A DNA stretch of 64,000 bases from Lachnospiraceae bacterium (lineage in GTDB: Bacteria > Bacillota > Clostridia > Lachnospirales > Lachnospiraceae): assembly GCA_016284355.1 (NCBI GenBank), contig JAEEOQ010000004.1, positions 62,001 through 126,000 on the forward strand. The letters are read 5' to 3'. The position numbers were made by a program, and so were the translations under genes. Under the pieces are notes generated by a model that ran no database searches, was not told the origin of the DNA, and saw only the letters and a program-made list of their open reading frames with translations. Below, piece after piece: positions 53,873 to 63,055 of this stretch. Every line of letters starts with the position of its first letter. The stretch's first letter is position 1.

Positions 53873-55171
53873 ATGTCGACTTACGAACAATATGAAGCAC
53901 TTGGTGTTTCAAAAGAGGTATATGATTATTGTACTTATCATGACAAAAAACTTAAAGAAAGATTCGATGCCATCGATGAGGTGGCTGAATATAACCAGCT
54001 TAAAGTATTAAATGCCATGAGAGAAGCACGGGTGTGCGCGCAGGATTTTAATCCTTCTACCGGATACGGCTATGATGACGCCGGCAGAGAAAGAGTAGAA
54101 GAAGTTTACAGCAAAGTATTTCATGCTGAGGATGCTCTTGTCAGACCTGCGATCCTTTGCGGAACTCACGCTCTTACTGTAGCGCTTTTTGGTAATCTTC
54201 GCCCGGGAGATGAGATCCTTTCTCCTGTCGGCAAGCCATATGATACTCTTGACGGGGTGATCGGTATAACCGAGCAAAAGGGCAGCCTAGCAGAATACGG
54301 AGTTACATACAGCCAGGTTGACCTCCTTCCAAACGGTGATTTTGATTTTGACGGCATAAAGAAAGCACTAAATGAAAAAACCAAGCTTGTTACTATCCAG
54401 CGTTCAAAAGGATACGCTACAAGAAAGACCTTATCCGTTACAGAGATAGGTGAGCTTATCACTTTTATAAAGAATATAAAACCTGACGTTATCTGCATGG
54501 TTGATAACTGCTACGGTGAATTTACGGAAAAGATCGAGCCGACAGATGTGGGCGCTGATATGTGCGTAGGTTCACTTATTAAAAACCCGGGCGGCGGTCT
54601 TGCACCTATAGGCGGATATATAGTTGGGAAGAAAGAATGCGTAGAAAATGCGGCTTACAGGCTTACTTGTCCGGGCCTCGGAAAAGAGGTCGGTGCATCC
54701 CTTGGTATAAACGGAACTTTCCTTCAGGGACTTTTCCTTTCCCCTACAGTAGTTGCAGGTGCATTAAAAGGAGCTATCCTTGCTGCAAACATTTACGAAA
54801 ATCTCGGTTTTCCTGTTGTTCCAAACGGCACTGAAAGCAGACACGACATTATCCAGGCAGTGACACTTAAATCTGAAGCTGCCATGGTGGCTTTTTGTAA
54901 AGGTATCCAGGGTGCTGCTCCTGTTGACAGTTTTGTGGATCCTGTGCCGTCTGATATGCCGGGCTATGACAGCAAGGTTATAATGGCTGCAGGTGCTTTT
55001 GTACAAGGGTCATCGATAGAGCTTTCTGCTGACGGTCCTATAAGAGAACCATACGCCATCTATTTTCAGGGTGGTCTTACCTATTATTCTGCCAAAGCAG
55101 GAATAATATATTCGGTTCAGAAGATGTATGAGGCAGGCTGTATACAAAAAGAACAGATTATGATAAAATAA
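53873..55171 (+). CDS. PLP-dependent methionine gamma-lyase-family protein (former 'aluminium resistance protein')
   Basis: The 432 residues belong to the Met_gamma_lyase (PF06838) group of PLP enzymes. Family blocks are GYGYDDAGRERVEEVYSKVF, VRPAILCGTHALTVALFGNLRPGD, MVDNCYGEFTEKIEPTDVGAD and GSLIKNPGGGLAPIGGYIVG, where the Lys of SLIKNPGGG is the PLP lysine. The biochemical reaction of this group is not well established; names such as methionine gamma-lyase or cystathionine beta-lyase are by homology. It follows miaA, a frequent clostridial arrangement. GAAAGGAAA precedes the ATG at 53873. Confidence 0.9.
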   Translation: MSTYEQYEALGVSKEVYDYCTYHDKKLKERFDAIDEVAEYNQLKVLNAMREARVCAQDFNPSTGYGYDDAGRERVEEVYSKVFHAEDALVRPAILCGTHALTVALFGNLRPGDEILSPVGKPYDTLDGVIGITEQKGSLAEYGVTYSQVDLLPNGDFDFDGIKKALNEKTKLVTIQRSKGYATRKTLSVTEIGELITFIKNIKPDVICMVDNCYGEFTEKIEPTDVGADMCVGSLIKNPGGGLAPIGGYIVGKKECVENAAYRLTCPGLGKEVGASLGINGTFLQGLFLSPTVVAGALKGAILAANIYENLGFPVVPNGTESRHDIIQAVTLKSEAAMVAFCKGIQGAAPVDSFVDPVPSDMPGYDSKVIMAAGAFVQGSSIELSADGPIREPYAIYFQGGLTYYSAKAGIIYSVQKMYEAGCIQKEQIMIK

Positions 55172-55200
55172 TCTTTGTGTATTGTCTCATATAAAATTAT

Positions 55201-55884
55201 ATGAATAAAAAACTAAATAACTATTTAGCGGATGAAAAGCCCTACGAAAAGGTGTTAAAAAACGGCGCTGAAAGCCTTTCTGACACTGAAGCTTTAGCAG
55301 TTATCCTAAGAACCGGCTACAAAGACATCGACGTCTTGACGCTTGCAAGAGATGTGCTAAAAAAAGCAGGAGGTTCCCTTATCGGTATTCATGATCTTAC
55401 CATAGAAGAGCTTACCAAGATAAAGGGAATCGGAAAAGTTAAGGCAATAGAGTTAAAATGCATTGCAGAGCTTAGCATAAGGATGTCTTCTTTAGAGAAA
55501 CACACCGGTTTTACTGCATCTTCTTCATCCGTTATAGCCGAAAGATATATGGAAAGGATGCGACACCTTAACGTAGAAAAGGTGTATGCTCTGTTTCTTG
55601 ACAGCAAATTGCAGCTTATAAAAGAGGTGATTGTTTCTTCCGGCACCGTTAATTCTTCGTATCTGCCAGAGCGCGAGATCTTATCATGTGCACTTAAAGC
55701 AGATGCGGTAAATATGGTGCTTTTACATAATCACCCTTCAGGTGACCCCACTCCAAGCAGAAGCGACATATCATCTACTCTTTCAATAGCAAAAGCAGGA
55801 GAGCTTATCGGAATCAAGCTTCTTGACCATATAGTTATCGGCGACAAAAAATATATCAGTATCAAAGACATGGATCTTTTCTGA
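55201..55884 (+). CDS. radC: RadC family protein (JAB/MPN domain)
   Basis: RadC is a JAB1/MPN metalloprotease-fold protein long associated with DNA repair, though the activity is unproven. The 227 residues have an N-terminal helix-hairpin-helix region (SLSDTEALAVILRTG, IEELTKIKGIGKVKAIELKC). The metal motif HNHPSGDPTPSRSD (HxHxPSGxxxxSxxD) and HIVIGDKKYISIKDM follow. The ATG at 55201 is the natural start by homology, but no Shine-Dalgarno sequence lies upstream in CTCATATAAAATTAT; the start may depend on upstream translation or an unusual leader. Confidence 0.93.
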   Translation: MNKKLNNYLADEKPYEKVLKNGAESLSDTEALAVILRTGYKDIDVLTLARDVLKKAGGSLIGIHDLTIEELTKIKGIGKVKAIELKCIAELSIRMSSLEKHTGFTASSSSVIAERYMERMRHLNVEKVYALFLDSKLQLIKEVIVSSGTVNSSYLPEREILSCALKADAVNMVLLHNHPSGDPTPSRSDISSTLSIAKAGELIGIKLLDHIVIGDKKYISIKDMDLF

Positions 55885-55909
55885 TAAATCCAAATCCGGG
55901 GGAACATTA

Positions 55910-56950
55910 ATGGGTACTAAAGTTATCGGAATTGACCTTGGAACAAAGGTCTTAAAACTTTACAGAAAAAATGACGGTATCATTTACGATGAACAAAACG
56001 TCATCGCGATAGAAGACGGCAGAAAAATACTTGCCATAGGAGACGAGGCTGCCGAAATGAGCGAAAAAGCTCCTGAAGGCATTGAAGTAGTTTATCCTGT
56101 TACAAACGGTATCATAGCAGATTCCGGCAAGATGATAAAGATGTTTAACAAGATCTTTGAAAAGCTTTACGGTGCTCCTAAAAAAGCCCATAAGCCAAGA
56201 TTCATCATTGCCATTCCAACCGACATAACAGAAGTGGATAAACGTTCCTTTGTTGATCTTATAATGTCTTCAGATCTTAAGAGCAACAAGGTTTCTCTTG
56301 TAGATAAGCCAATCTGTGTGGCTCTTGGCGCAGGACTTGACGTTACCAACGCCAGAGGTATCATGACAGTAGATATTGGCGCAGATACCACCGAAGTTTC
56401 TATCCTTTCTCTTGGAGGCATCGTGCTTTCCAAACTTATCAATGTCGGAGGAAATGATATTGATGAGTCCATAAAGCTTTATGTAAAGAAAAACTATAAT
56501 CTATACATAGGTTCAAAAACAGCAGAAAAGATCAAGAAAGAGCTAGCCTGTGCGGTTCCTCTTTCTGAAGTAAAGACCATAAAAGTATACGGAAGAGACG
56601 TTGTTAAAGGTCTTCCTATCGAGGCCGAGATCTCTTCAGCCATGGTCTATGATGCAATTGAAAATCATTTTGGAGCCATCGTTGATGCTGTAAGGACTAT
56701 CTTAGAGCGTACTCCGCCTGAGATCTCCTCAGACATAATCGATTCCGGCATCTATATTACCGGCGGCTCTGCAAACATAAAAGATATCGATAAATTGTTT
56801 AACCAGAAGACTGACCTTAAGATAAACCTTATTCCTGACCCTGACAACTCAGTAGTTAAGGGTCTTGGCAAGATAATGGATGAGGATAAGTTCGAAACCC
56901 TTCCATATGTTTATCATCAGACAAATTATTCCATCAGAATGAAGGATTGA
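55910..56950 (+). CDS. mreB: Rod shape-determining protein MreB
   Basis: MreB is the bacterial actin that guides lateral wall synthesis. The 346 residues have the actin-fold blocks: phosphate 1 GIDLGTKVLKLYRKNDGII, a connect region, phosphate 2 MTVDIGADTTEVSILSLGGI, and the adenosine region GIYITGGSANIKDIDKLF. The phosphate-1 loop (DLGTKVLKLY) differs from the usual DLGTANTLVY, so this may be a divergent paralogue or the only MreB here. mreC, mreD and PBP2 follow. GGGGGAACATT lies before the ATG at 55910. Confidence 0.95.
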   Translation: MGTKVIGIDLGTKVLKLYRKNDGIIYDEQNVIAIEDGRKILAIGDEAAEMSEKAPEGIEVVYPVTNGIIADSGKMIKMFNKIFEKLYGAPKKAHKPRFIIAIPTDITEVDKRSFVDLIMSSDLKSNKVSLVDKPICVALGAGLDVTNARGIMTVDIGADTTEVSILSLGGIVLSKLINVGGNDIDESIKLYVKKNYNLYIGSKTAEKIKKELACAVPLSEVKTIKVYGRDVVKGLPIEAEISSAMVYDAIENHFGAIVDAVRTILERTPPEISSDIIDSGIYITGGSANIKDIDKLFNQKTDLKINLIPDPDNSVVKGLGKIMDEDKFETLPYVYHQTNYSIRMKD

Positions 56951-56956
56951 CCTTAG

Positions 56957-57832
56957 ATGCGAAAACCAAAAAGTGATATTGAGATCAAGCCAAGCATATT
57001 TTTAATCATCGGTCTTATCATCTGCGTGACGCTTATTTTCTTTTCATTCAGATATAAAGAGAAATTTGCGCCAATAAGAACCTTTGCTGGCGATGTTATA
57101 AGTCCTATGCAAAAAGGCTTAAATTCCATCGGGAAAAAGATCTCAAACAGATTTGAAAACGCAAAAACAATAGAAGAACTGTTAGCCGAAAATGCAAAGC
57201 TTAAAGATCAGCTCTATAATCTTGATTACGAAAACAAGATCCTGCTTCAAAACAGGTATGAGCTTGAAAATTTCCGTAATCTTTACAGCCTTGATCAGAC
57301 CTATGCCGATTATCCGAAAGTAGCTGCAAGAGTTATCGCCAATGATTCAACCGGCTGGTATTCGGATTTTCGTATAGACAAAGGCAGCAAAGACGGCATC
57401 AAGAAAGATATGAATGTTATGGCAGGAAACGGTCTTGTGGGCCTTGTTACAGAGGTTGGTACAAACTGGGCCAGGGTTCGTTCCATTATTGACGACGCAA
57501 GTTATGTCTCGGGTATGTTCATTAAAACAAATGATGTCTGTGTTGTAAAAGGAAATCTTGAGACTCTTGACAAAGGCTATATAGAGGTAGAAGACATCAT
57601 TAAAGATGCGGAGATAGATGACGGATATGAAGTCGTTACTTCATACCTTTCCGACAAATATCATCCCGGCATCCTGGTTGGTTATATCAGCAATATTAAA
57701 ACCGCTCCTTCAAATATGACCAAAAATGCTCTTCTTACTCCGGCTGTTGATTTTTCTTCTCTTGATATGGTACTCATCATCACCGAAGAAAAGGAAAAAT
57801 ATACAGACACAAACACTAAAGAAGGAAAATAG
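56957..57832 (+). CDS. mreC: Rod shape-determining protein MreC
   Basis: MreC is an extracytoplasmic scaffold that activates the elongation machinery. The 291 residues have one N-terminal membrane segment (about 13-27), a coiled coil (about 68-105, TIEELLAENAKLKDQLYNLDYENKILLQNRYELENFR), and the conserved beta barrel (ARVIANDSTGWYSDFRIDKGSKDGI and GLVGLVTEVG). It starts 6 bases after mreB and its TAG is two bases before the mreD TTG. Confidence 0.95.
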   Translation: MRKPKSDIEIKPSIFLIIGLIICVTLIFFSFRYKEKFAPIRTFAGDVISPMQKGLNSIGKKISNRFENAKTIEELLAENAKLKDQLYNLDYENKILLQNRYELENFRNLYSLDQTYADYPKVAARVIANDSTGWYSDFRIDKGSKDGIKKDMNVMAGNGLVGLVTEVGTNWARVRSIIDDASYVSGMFIKTNDVCVVKGNLETLDKGYIEVEDIIKDAEIDDGYEVVTSYLSDKYHPGILVGYISNIKTAPSNMTKNALLTPAVDFSSLDMVLIITEEKEKYTDTNTKEGK

Positions 57833-57834
57833 AC

Positions 57835-58353
57835 TTGAGAAAGTGGATCACTGCCTGCGCCCTTCTTCTTGTAATGTATCTTCTAGAGACCACATTGCTT
57901 CAGGGGTTAAGTATAGCAGGCGCAGTACCTAATTTAATAATAATACTCCTGGTGGTAATTTCCTTTAGATACGGTCAGGTAAATGGCCTTATATTCGGAT
58001 TTATCGCCGGACTTTTTACAGACCTGATGGACGGAACCTATTTAGGTCTGTTTGCTTTGCTTTATATGTCCCTTGGGTATCTTCTTGGTTTTGCCAACAG
58101 GATATATGACAAGGACGATTATACGATACCGCTTATCTTAACCGGACTTACCGATATTTTATATAATTTTGGGATCTTTATTGTTGGATTTTTGTTAAGG
58201 AACAGGACACATCTGTTTTTTTATCTTCGTTCCATAGTTCTTCCCGAGGCTATTTATACAGTAGTGGTATCGGTACTTTTATACAGAGCGATCCAAAAGC
58301 TCTTTATACTCCTTGAGCCAAAGGAAACAGAAAAGGAGGTAACCGGGGATTGA
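57835..58353 (+). CDS. mreD: Rod shape-determining protein MreD
   Basis: MreD is an integral membrane protein of the elongation complex. The 172 residues are hydrophobic, with about five segments, and the family pattern FRYGQVNGLIFGFIAGLFTDLMDG, LGLFALLYM and YLLGFANRIY. The start is a TTG at 57835 with AAGGA about 8 bases upstream (RKWITACALLLVMYLLETT then begins the first segment). Its TGA overlaps the TTG of the PBP2 gene. Confidence 0.92.
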   Translation: MRKWITACALLLVMYLLETTLLQGLSIAGAVPNLIIILLVVISFRYGQVNGLIFGFIAGLFTDLMDGTYLGLFALLYMSLGYLLGFANRIYDKDDYTIPLILTGLTDILYNFGIFIVGFLLRNRTHLFFYLRSIVLPEAIYTVVVSVLLYRAIQKLFILLEPKETEKEVTGD

Positions 58354-61199
58354 TAGATAATATTCTCGACGCATTTAAAAGAATAGTCAAAACCCGTATC
58401 ATCTTTATTGTAGTCGCTTATTCACTGCTTTTTGTTGCTCTTGTTATAAGACTTTTTAATCTTCAGATAGCAACAGGTGAAGAGATAATAGAAGAGGCTG
58501 AAAGCCAGATAACCAAAGAACGTGAGATCAAGGCTACAAGGGGTAATATATACGATTGCAACGGAAAACTTCTTGCATACAATGAGTTTTCTTATACCGT
58601 AACCCTTGAAGACAACGGTGTACTTACCACCAATGACGAAAAAAATGCCATGATCCACAGGCTTATTGAAATTCTTGAAGAACACGGCAATAAAATAGAT
58701 ACGGAATTTTATATAGTTCTTGATAAAAAAGGAAACCTTGCATTTAACGTAGACAACGAATCTTCAGAACTTCGTTTTAAAAAGAACGCCTATGCAAGGA
58801 AAAATGTGGATCAGCTTACAGACGAAGAAAAAAACGCCACTGCGGCAGAAGTATATGAGCATCTTCGAACAGGTACCTATATGTTTGGTATCTCAGACGA
58901 ATACTCCGTTGAAGATACTCTTAAGATAATGAATATCAGATATGCCATGTGGATGAATACATACGCTAAGTATGTGCCTATTTCAATTTCTTTTGATGTA
59001 GATGACAGGACAGTTGCGGCTATCAAAGAAAATTCCGTGGATCTTCCTGGCGTTGAGATAATGACGGAGACCCACAGAGTATATAATGACAGTCTGTACC
59101 TTTCCCACGTACTTGGATATACCGGGCTTGTAAATGAGAAAGAACTTGAAGATACTTATTACAGTGCCACGGACCAGATTGGAAAAACGGGTCTTGAGAG
59201 GATCTTTGAAGAGTATCTTCGAGGCAAAAAGGGCGGAGAAGTAGTTGCGCTTAATTCCTCTTACAGAGTAAAGTCGGTTCTTGAAAGCAATGACCCTGTT
59301 GCGGGGGATAATCTGTACCTTACTATAGATATCGACCTTCAAAAGGCCTGCTATCATTTACTTGAAAAAAACCTTGCAGCCATCCTTATCACCAGGATCA
59401 AAAATTCGGCTACTGCAGGTAATACCGCAAAGACCACATCATCAAACCTTAACATACCTATATATGATGTATATTATGCCCTTATCGATAACAATATAAT
59501 AGATATATCTCATTTTAACGCAAAAAAAGCTACAGATACCGAAAAAGCCGTATTAAAGCTGTATAAAGACAAAGAGGCATCTGTTGCCGGAAAGCTTTCA
59601 GAAGTTTTAAGCTTTGGAAGCAAAGTTACCACTCCAAAGACAACTTCTGAGATACAGGATTATATCTATTATTTTTACAGTTTTCTTCTTGATAAAGGAT
59701 ATATAAACAGATCCGCTTTAGACAGATCAGATGAAAACTATAAGAAATATGCTGCTGACAGCATATCCCTTTCGGAATTCCTTGAGTACGTAATATCAAG
59801 TAACTGGCTGAATCTTTCAAAGATCGGCATCGGAGATTCATATTACAGTACAGAAGAGATATATAATATCCTCATAGACAAGGCCATGACGGAATTCAGA
59901 GAAGATCAGACCTACGAAAAGATGATATACAAAACACTTGTATATAATTATTCTTTATCCGGCCGCGATCTTTGTATACTTCTTTTTGACCAGAAGGTAC
60001 TTAAAAAGAATGAGGAAGATTATAACAAGATAGCAGGGGGCGTGATAAGCCCATATAACTTTATTATAAGCAAGATAAAAAGCCTTGAGTTAACACCTGC
60101 CATGCTTGCTCTTGACCCTTGCAGCGGGTCTATGGTAGTAACAGACCCTGATACCGGTAAAGTAAAAGCTCTTGTTACTTATCCAAGCTATGACAATAAC
60201 AAGCTAGCAAATAAAGTGGATGCGGAATATTATGCAAAGCTCACATCAGATAAATCCCTTCCTCTTATAAACAGACCTACACAGCAAAAGACAGCTCCCG
60301 GTTCTACGTTTAAGATGATTTCTTCTGCGGCAGGCCTTGAAGAAGGTGTAATAAGTCCAAGCGAGACCATACTTGATACCGTTGTATACACCCTTCCAGA
60401 TACAACGCAGGCAACCTGCTGGAGCAATTCTTCACACGGACACATTAACGTAAGACAGGCTATCGAGATGTCATGTAACGTGTTCTTTTATGAAGTTGGC
60501 TACAGACTTTCCTGTAAGGGTGTAGGTTCGTACTCATCTGTAAACGGTCTCGAAAAGCTTGCAAAATATGCTGCAAAGTTCGGTCTTAAAGAAGACGAGA
60601 CTTCAGGAGTTGAAACCTACGAATATACTCCTGACATTTCGGATATAGACTCCATCAGATCTGCCATAGGTCAGGGCTCCTGGTCATTTACACCTACACA
60701 GATCAACAGATACACTCTTTCTATTGCAAACGGCGGAACATGTAATTATCTGACCCTTGTCGATCATATAGAAGATGTTAACGGCGTTCCTGTTGCCAAC
60801 ACAGTATCTACCGCTAAGACAAAAGAGGCTCCTGTTGTTGATATCAGCGATTCAACCATGAAGGTCATAAAAGATGGTATGGATCTTGTTATAAACGGTC
60901 CTGACAGCTCCTATAAGAGCCTGTTTTCAGACCTTAACGTAACAGTAGCAGGAAAGACCGGTACCGCTCAGATCGTAAAAACAAGAGGTAACCACGCGCT
61001 GTTTACTTCATATGCGCCGATAGATAACCCGGAGCTTGCGGTCACTGTTGTATTACCTTATGCATATACATCTACAAATGCAGCAAAAGTAGGATCGGAT
61101 TTTTACGAATTTTACTATGGAAAACGTAATTTAGATGATATAATAGATAGTGATGTTGATACAAGCGATGCTTCATATCAGACCAGAGTAACAAACTAA
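58350..61199 (+). CDS. mrdA: Penicillin-binding protein 2 (class B transpeptidase) with large insertion
   Basis: PBP2 cross-links peptidoglycan during elongation. The 949 residues have one membrane segment (about 16-38), the N-terminal dimerisation domain (to about 335, with TRGNIYDCNGKLLAYNE), and the transpeptidase domain. The latter has S652 in STFK, S708-C709-N710 as SxN and K869-T870-G871. Between them, about residues 345-585 are an insertion absent from usual PBP2 (about 650-700 residues), containing amphipathic helices but no recognised motif. A PASTA tail is absent. The start is TTG at 58350, with AAAGGAGG 10 bases upstream and a 4-base overlap with mreD. Confidence 0.94.
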   Translation: MIDNILDAFKRIVKTRIIFIVVAYSLLFVALVIRLFNLQIATGEEIIEEAESQITKEREIKATRGNIYDCNGKLLAYNEFSYTVTLEDNGVLTTNDEKNAMIHRLIEILEEHGNKIDTEFYIVLDKKGNLAFNVDNESSELRFKKNAYARKNVDQLTDEEKNATAAEVYEHLRTGTYMFGISDEYSVEDTLKIMNIRYAMWMNTYAKYVPISISFDVDDRTVAAIKENSVDLPGVEIMTETHRVYNDSLYLSHVLGYTGLVNEKELEDTYYSATDQIGKTGLERIFEEYLRGKKGGEVVALNSSYRVKSVLESNDPVAGDNLYLTIDIDLQKACYHLLEKNLAAILITRIKNSATAGNTAKTTSSNLNIPIYDVYYALIDNNIIDISHFNAKKATDTEKAVLKLYKDKEASVAGKLSEVLSFGSKVTTPKTTSEIQDYIYYFYSFLLDKGYINRSALDRSDENYKKYAADSISLSEFLEYVISSNWLNLSKIGIGDSYYSTEEIYNILIDKAMTEFREDQTYEKMIYKTLVYNYSLSGRDLCILLFDQKVLKKNEEDYNKIAGGVISPYNFIISKIKSLELTPAMLALDPCSGSMVVTDPDTGKVKALVTYPSYDNNKLANKVDAEYYAKLTSDKSLPLINRPTQQKTAPGSTFKMISSAAGLEEGVISPSETILDTVVYTLPDTTQATCWSNSSHGHINVRQAIEMSCNVFFYEVGYRLSCKGVGSYSSVNGLEKLAKYAAKFGLKEDETSGVETYEYTPDISDIDSIRSAIGQGSWSFTPTQINRYTLSIANGGTCNYLTLVDHIEDVNGVPVANTVSTAKTKEAPVVDISDSTMKVIKDGMDLVINGPDSSYKSLFSDLNVTVAGKTGTAQIVKTRGNHALFTSYAPIDNPELAVTVVLPYAYTSTNAAKVGSDFYEFYYGKRNLDDIIDSDVDTSDASYQTRVTN

Positions 61200-61219
61200 A
61201 AACGAAAGGAATCATTAAT

Positions 61220-61882
61220 ATGACACAGCCTGTAGTTATCAAAGCGAATAATTTTGGAATATTAGTTGTTCTTGACGGTGAAATACCCTTTAATGAGCTT
61301 ATAACCGCTGTTAAAGCCAAATTTTCCGAATCACGAAAATTCCTTGGCAGTGCTGAAATGGCCCTTGGATTTGAAGGAAGAGACCTTAGCATAGAAGAAG
61401 AGAGCATGATAATATCGGCTATTTCAGAAAGCTCAGATCTAAAGATCATGTGTGTCCTTGATAAAGACGAAGAAAGAGAAAAGTCCTTTAAGAAGGCTAT
61501 AGAAGATAAAGTTTCTTCACTTGATATCAAAAATGCCATCTTTTATAAGGGCTCATTAAGAAGTGGGCAGGTTGCCGAATTTGAAACGGGTGTTATAGTA
61601 ATGGGCGATATAAACCCGGGTGCAAATATTGTATCAAAAGGCAGTATCGTAGTTCTTGGATCTCTTAAAGGAACTGCGGTGGCAGGTCAGTCCGGAAATG
61701 AAAACGCATTTATTTTTGCTCTTGATATGAAGCCGATGCAGCTTCGTATAGCTGATTATGTAGGCAGAGCCGGAGACGACGGTGATGAGGGTCTTAAAAC
61801 TGCCATAGCCTATGCGCAGGACGGCGGCATCTATATCGACAGCTACAACAAAAATGTTCTTGCCAACATAAAAATTGATTAA
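61220..61882 (+). CDS. minC: Septum site-determining protein MinC
   Basis: MinC inhibits FtsZ assembly at the poles. The 220 residues have an N-terminal FtsZ-interacting domain (about 1-100) and the C-terminal beta-helix domain, with KGSLRSGQVAEFETGVIVMGDINPGANIVSKGSIVVLGSLKGTAVAG, typical of MinC. AAAGGAA precedes the ATG at 61220. An 81-base gap separates it from minD. Confidence 0.94.
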   Translation: MTQPVVIKANNFGILVVLDGEIPFNELITAVKAKFSESRKFLGSAEMALGFEGRDLSIEEESMIISAISESSDLKIMCVLDKDEEREKSFKKAIEDKVSSLDIKNAIFYKGSLRSGQVAEFETGVIVMGDINPGANIVSKGSIVVLGSLKGTAVAGQSGNENAFIFALDMKPMQLRIADYVGRAGDDGDEGLKTAIAYAQDGGIYIDSYNKNVLANIKID

Positions 61883-61917
61883 TATTTTTGTTTAATTCAT
61901 GTAAGTTTTATAGTATT

Positions 61918-61927
61918 ATAGTACTAT
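61918..61927 (+). repeat. Ten-base palindrome upstream of minD
   Basis: ATAGTACTAT (61918-61927) is a perfect palindrome in the AT-rich minC-minD gap, next to TATAGTATTATAG. It may be an operator or chance in an AT-rich stretch; no good -35/-10 pair was found nearby. Confidence 0.3.
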
Positions 61928-61963
61928 ATGATTTTTAAATATTTTAATTGGAGGAATCTTTAG

Positions 61964-62755
61964 ATGGGAGAAGTAATCGTAGTTACTTCCGGAAAAGGTG
62001 GCGTAGGTAAAACAACCACGACTGCCAATGTCGGAACCGGCCTTGCCATGCTTGGCAAAAAAGTTGTCCTTATCGATACCGATATAGGACTTCGTAATCT
62101 TGATGTTGTTATGGGTCTTGAAAACAGGATCGTATACAACCTTGTAGATGTTATCGAAGGAAACTGTCGTATCAAACAGGCTCTTATTAAAGATAAACGT
62201 TATCCAAATCTTTATCTTCTTCCGAGTGCACAGACAAGAGACAAAGATGCCGTTACACCGGATCAGATGAAGATGCTTGCAGAGCAGCTTAAAGAAGAAT
62301 TTGATTATATCCTTCTTGATTGCCCGGCAGGTATTGAGCAGGGCTTTAAGAACGCAATCGCAGGTGCTGACAGAGCGCTTGTAGTTACAACTCCTGAAGT
62401 TTCTGCCATTCGTGATGCAGACCGTATCATTGGTCTTCTTGAAGCTAATGAGATGAAGCAGACCCATATCATCGTAAACAGATTACGTATGGATATGGTT
62501 AAACGCGGCGATATGATGAGCAGTGATGATGTTGTTGAGATCCTTGCTGTTGACCTTATCGGTGTTGTTCCTGATGATGAAAGCATCGTAGTAGCCACCA
62601 ACCAGGGCGAGCCTTTAGTGGGAAGCGACTGTCTTGCAGGAAAGGCTTATATGAATATCTGTAAAAGGATCCTTGGAGAAGAAGTTCCTTTGCTTGATCT
62701 TGAAGCAGGAAACGGTTTCTTTAAAAAGCTCGGTGGTCTATTCAAGAAAAAATAG
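61964..62755 (+). CDS. minD: Septum site-determining ATPase MinD
   Basis: MinD recruits MinC to the membrane and oscillates with MinE. The 263 residues have the deviant Walker A KGGVGKTTTTANVG, LIDTDIGLRNLDVVMG (switch region), LLDCPAGIEQGF, and a C-terminal amphipathic membrane-targeting helix (NGFFKKLGGLFKKK). Length is standard. GGAGG precedes the ATG at 61964. Confidence 0.97.
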   Translation: MGEVIVVTSGKGGVGKTTTTANVGTGLAMLGKKVVLIDTDIGLRNLDVVMGLENRIVYNLVDVIEGNCRIKQALIKDKRYPNLYLLPSAQTRDKDAVTPDQMKMLAEQLKEEFDYILLDCPAGIEQGFKNAIAGADRALVVTTPEVSAIRDADRIIGLLEANEMKQTHIIVNRLRMDMVKRGDMMSSDDVVEILAVDLIGVVPDDESIVVATNQGEPLVGSDCLAGKAYMNICKRILGEEVPLLDLEAGNGFFKKLGGLFKKK

Positions 62756-62767
62756 GGGGAACAAACT

Positions 62768-63040
62768 ATGAGTTTAGCAGATCTTTTTAGAAAAAAATCC
62801 TCCGGTAATATAGCAAAGGATCGTTTAAAACTTGTTCTCGTTTCAGACAGAGCAAACTGCTCACCGGAGATCATGGAGAAGATCAAGAATGATATCATTC
62901 AGGTAATCTCCAAATATGTAGAGATTGACCTTGAGGGTCTTGATATCAAGATCACTCAAACGGAGTCCGATGGAAACAACGGAACCGTTCCGGCACTTTT
63001 TGCCAATATTCCTATTAAGGAAGTAAAGAATAAGAATTAA
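62768..63040 (+). CDS. minE: Cell division topological specificity factor MinE
   Basis: MinE stimulates MinD ATPase and restricts MinCD to the poles. The 90 residues have the MinD-binding segment (AKDRLKLVLVSDRANCSPEI) and the C-terminal topological specificity domain (VISKYVEIDLEGLDIKITQTES). GGGGGAAC precedes the ATG. Its presence next to minCD shows an oscillating MinCDE system rather than DivIVA-only control. Confidence 0.95.
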   Translation: MSLADLFRKKSSGNIAKDRLKLVLVSDRANCSPEIMEKIKNDIIQVISKYVEIDLEGLDIKITQTESDGNNGTVPALFANIPIKEVKNKN

Positions 63041-63055
63041 CTTTTAGGTAGAAAT

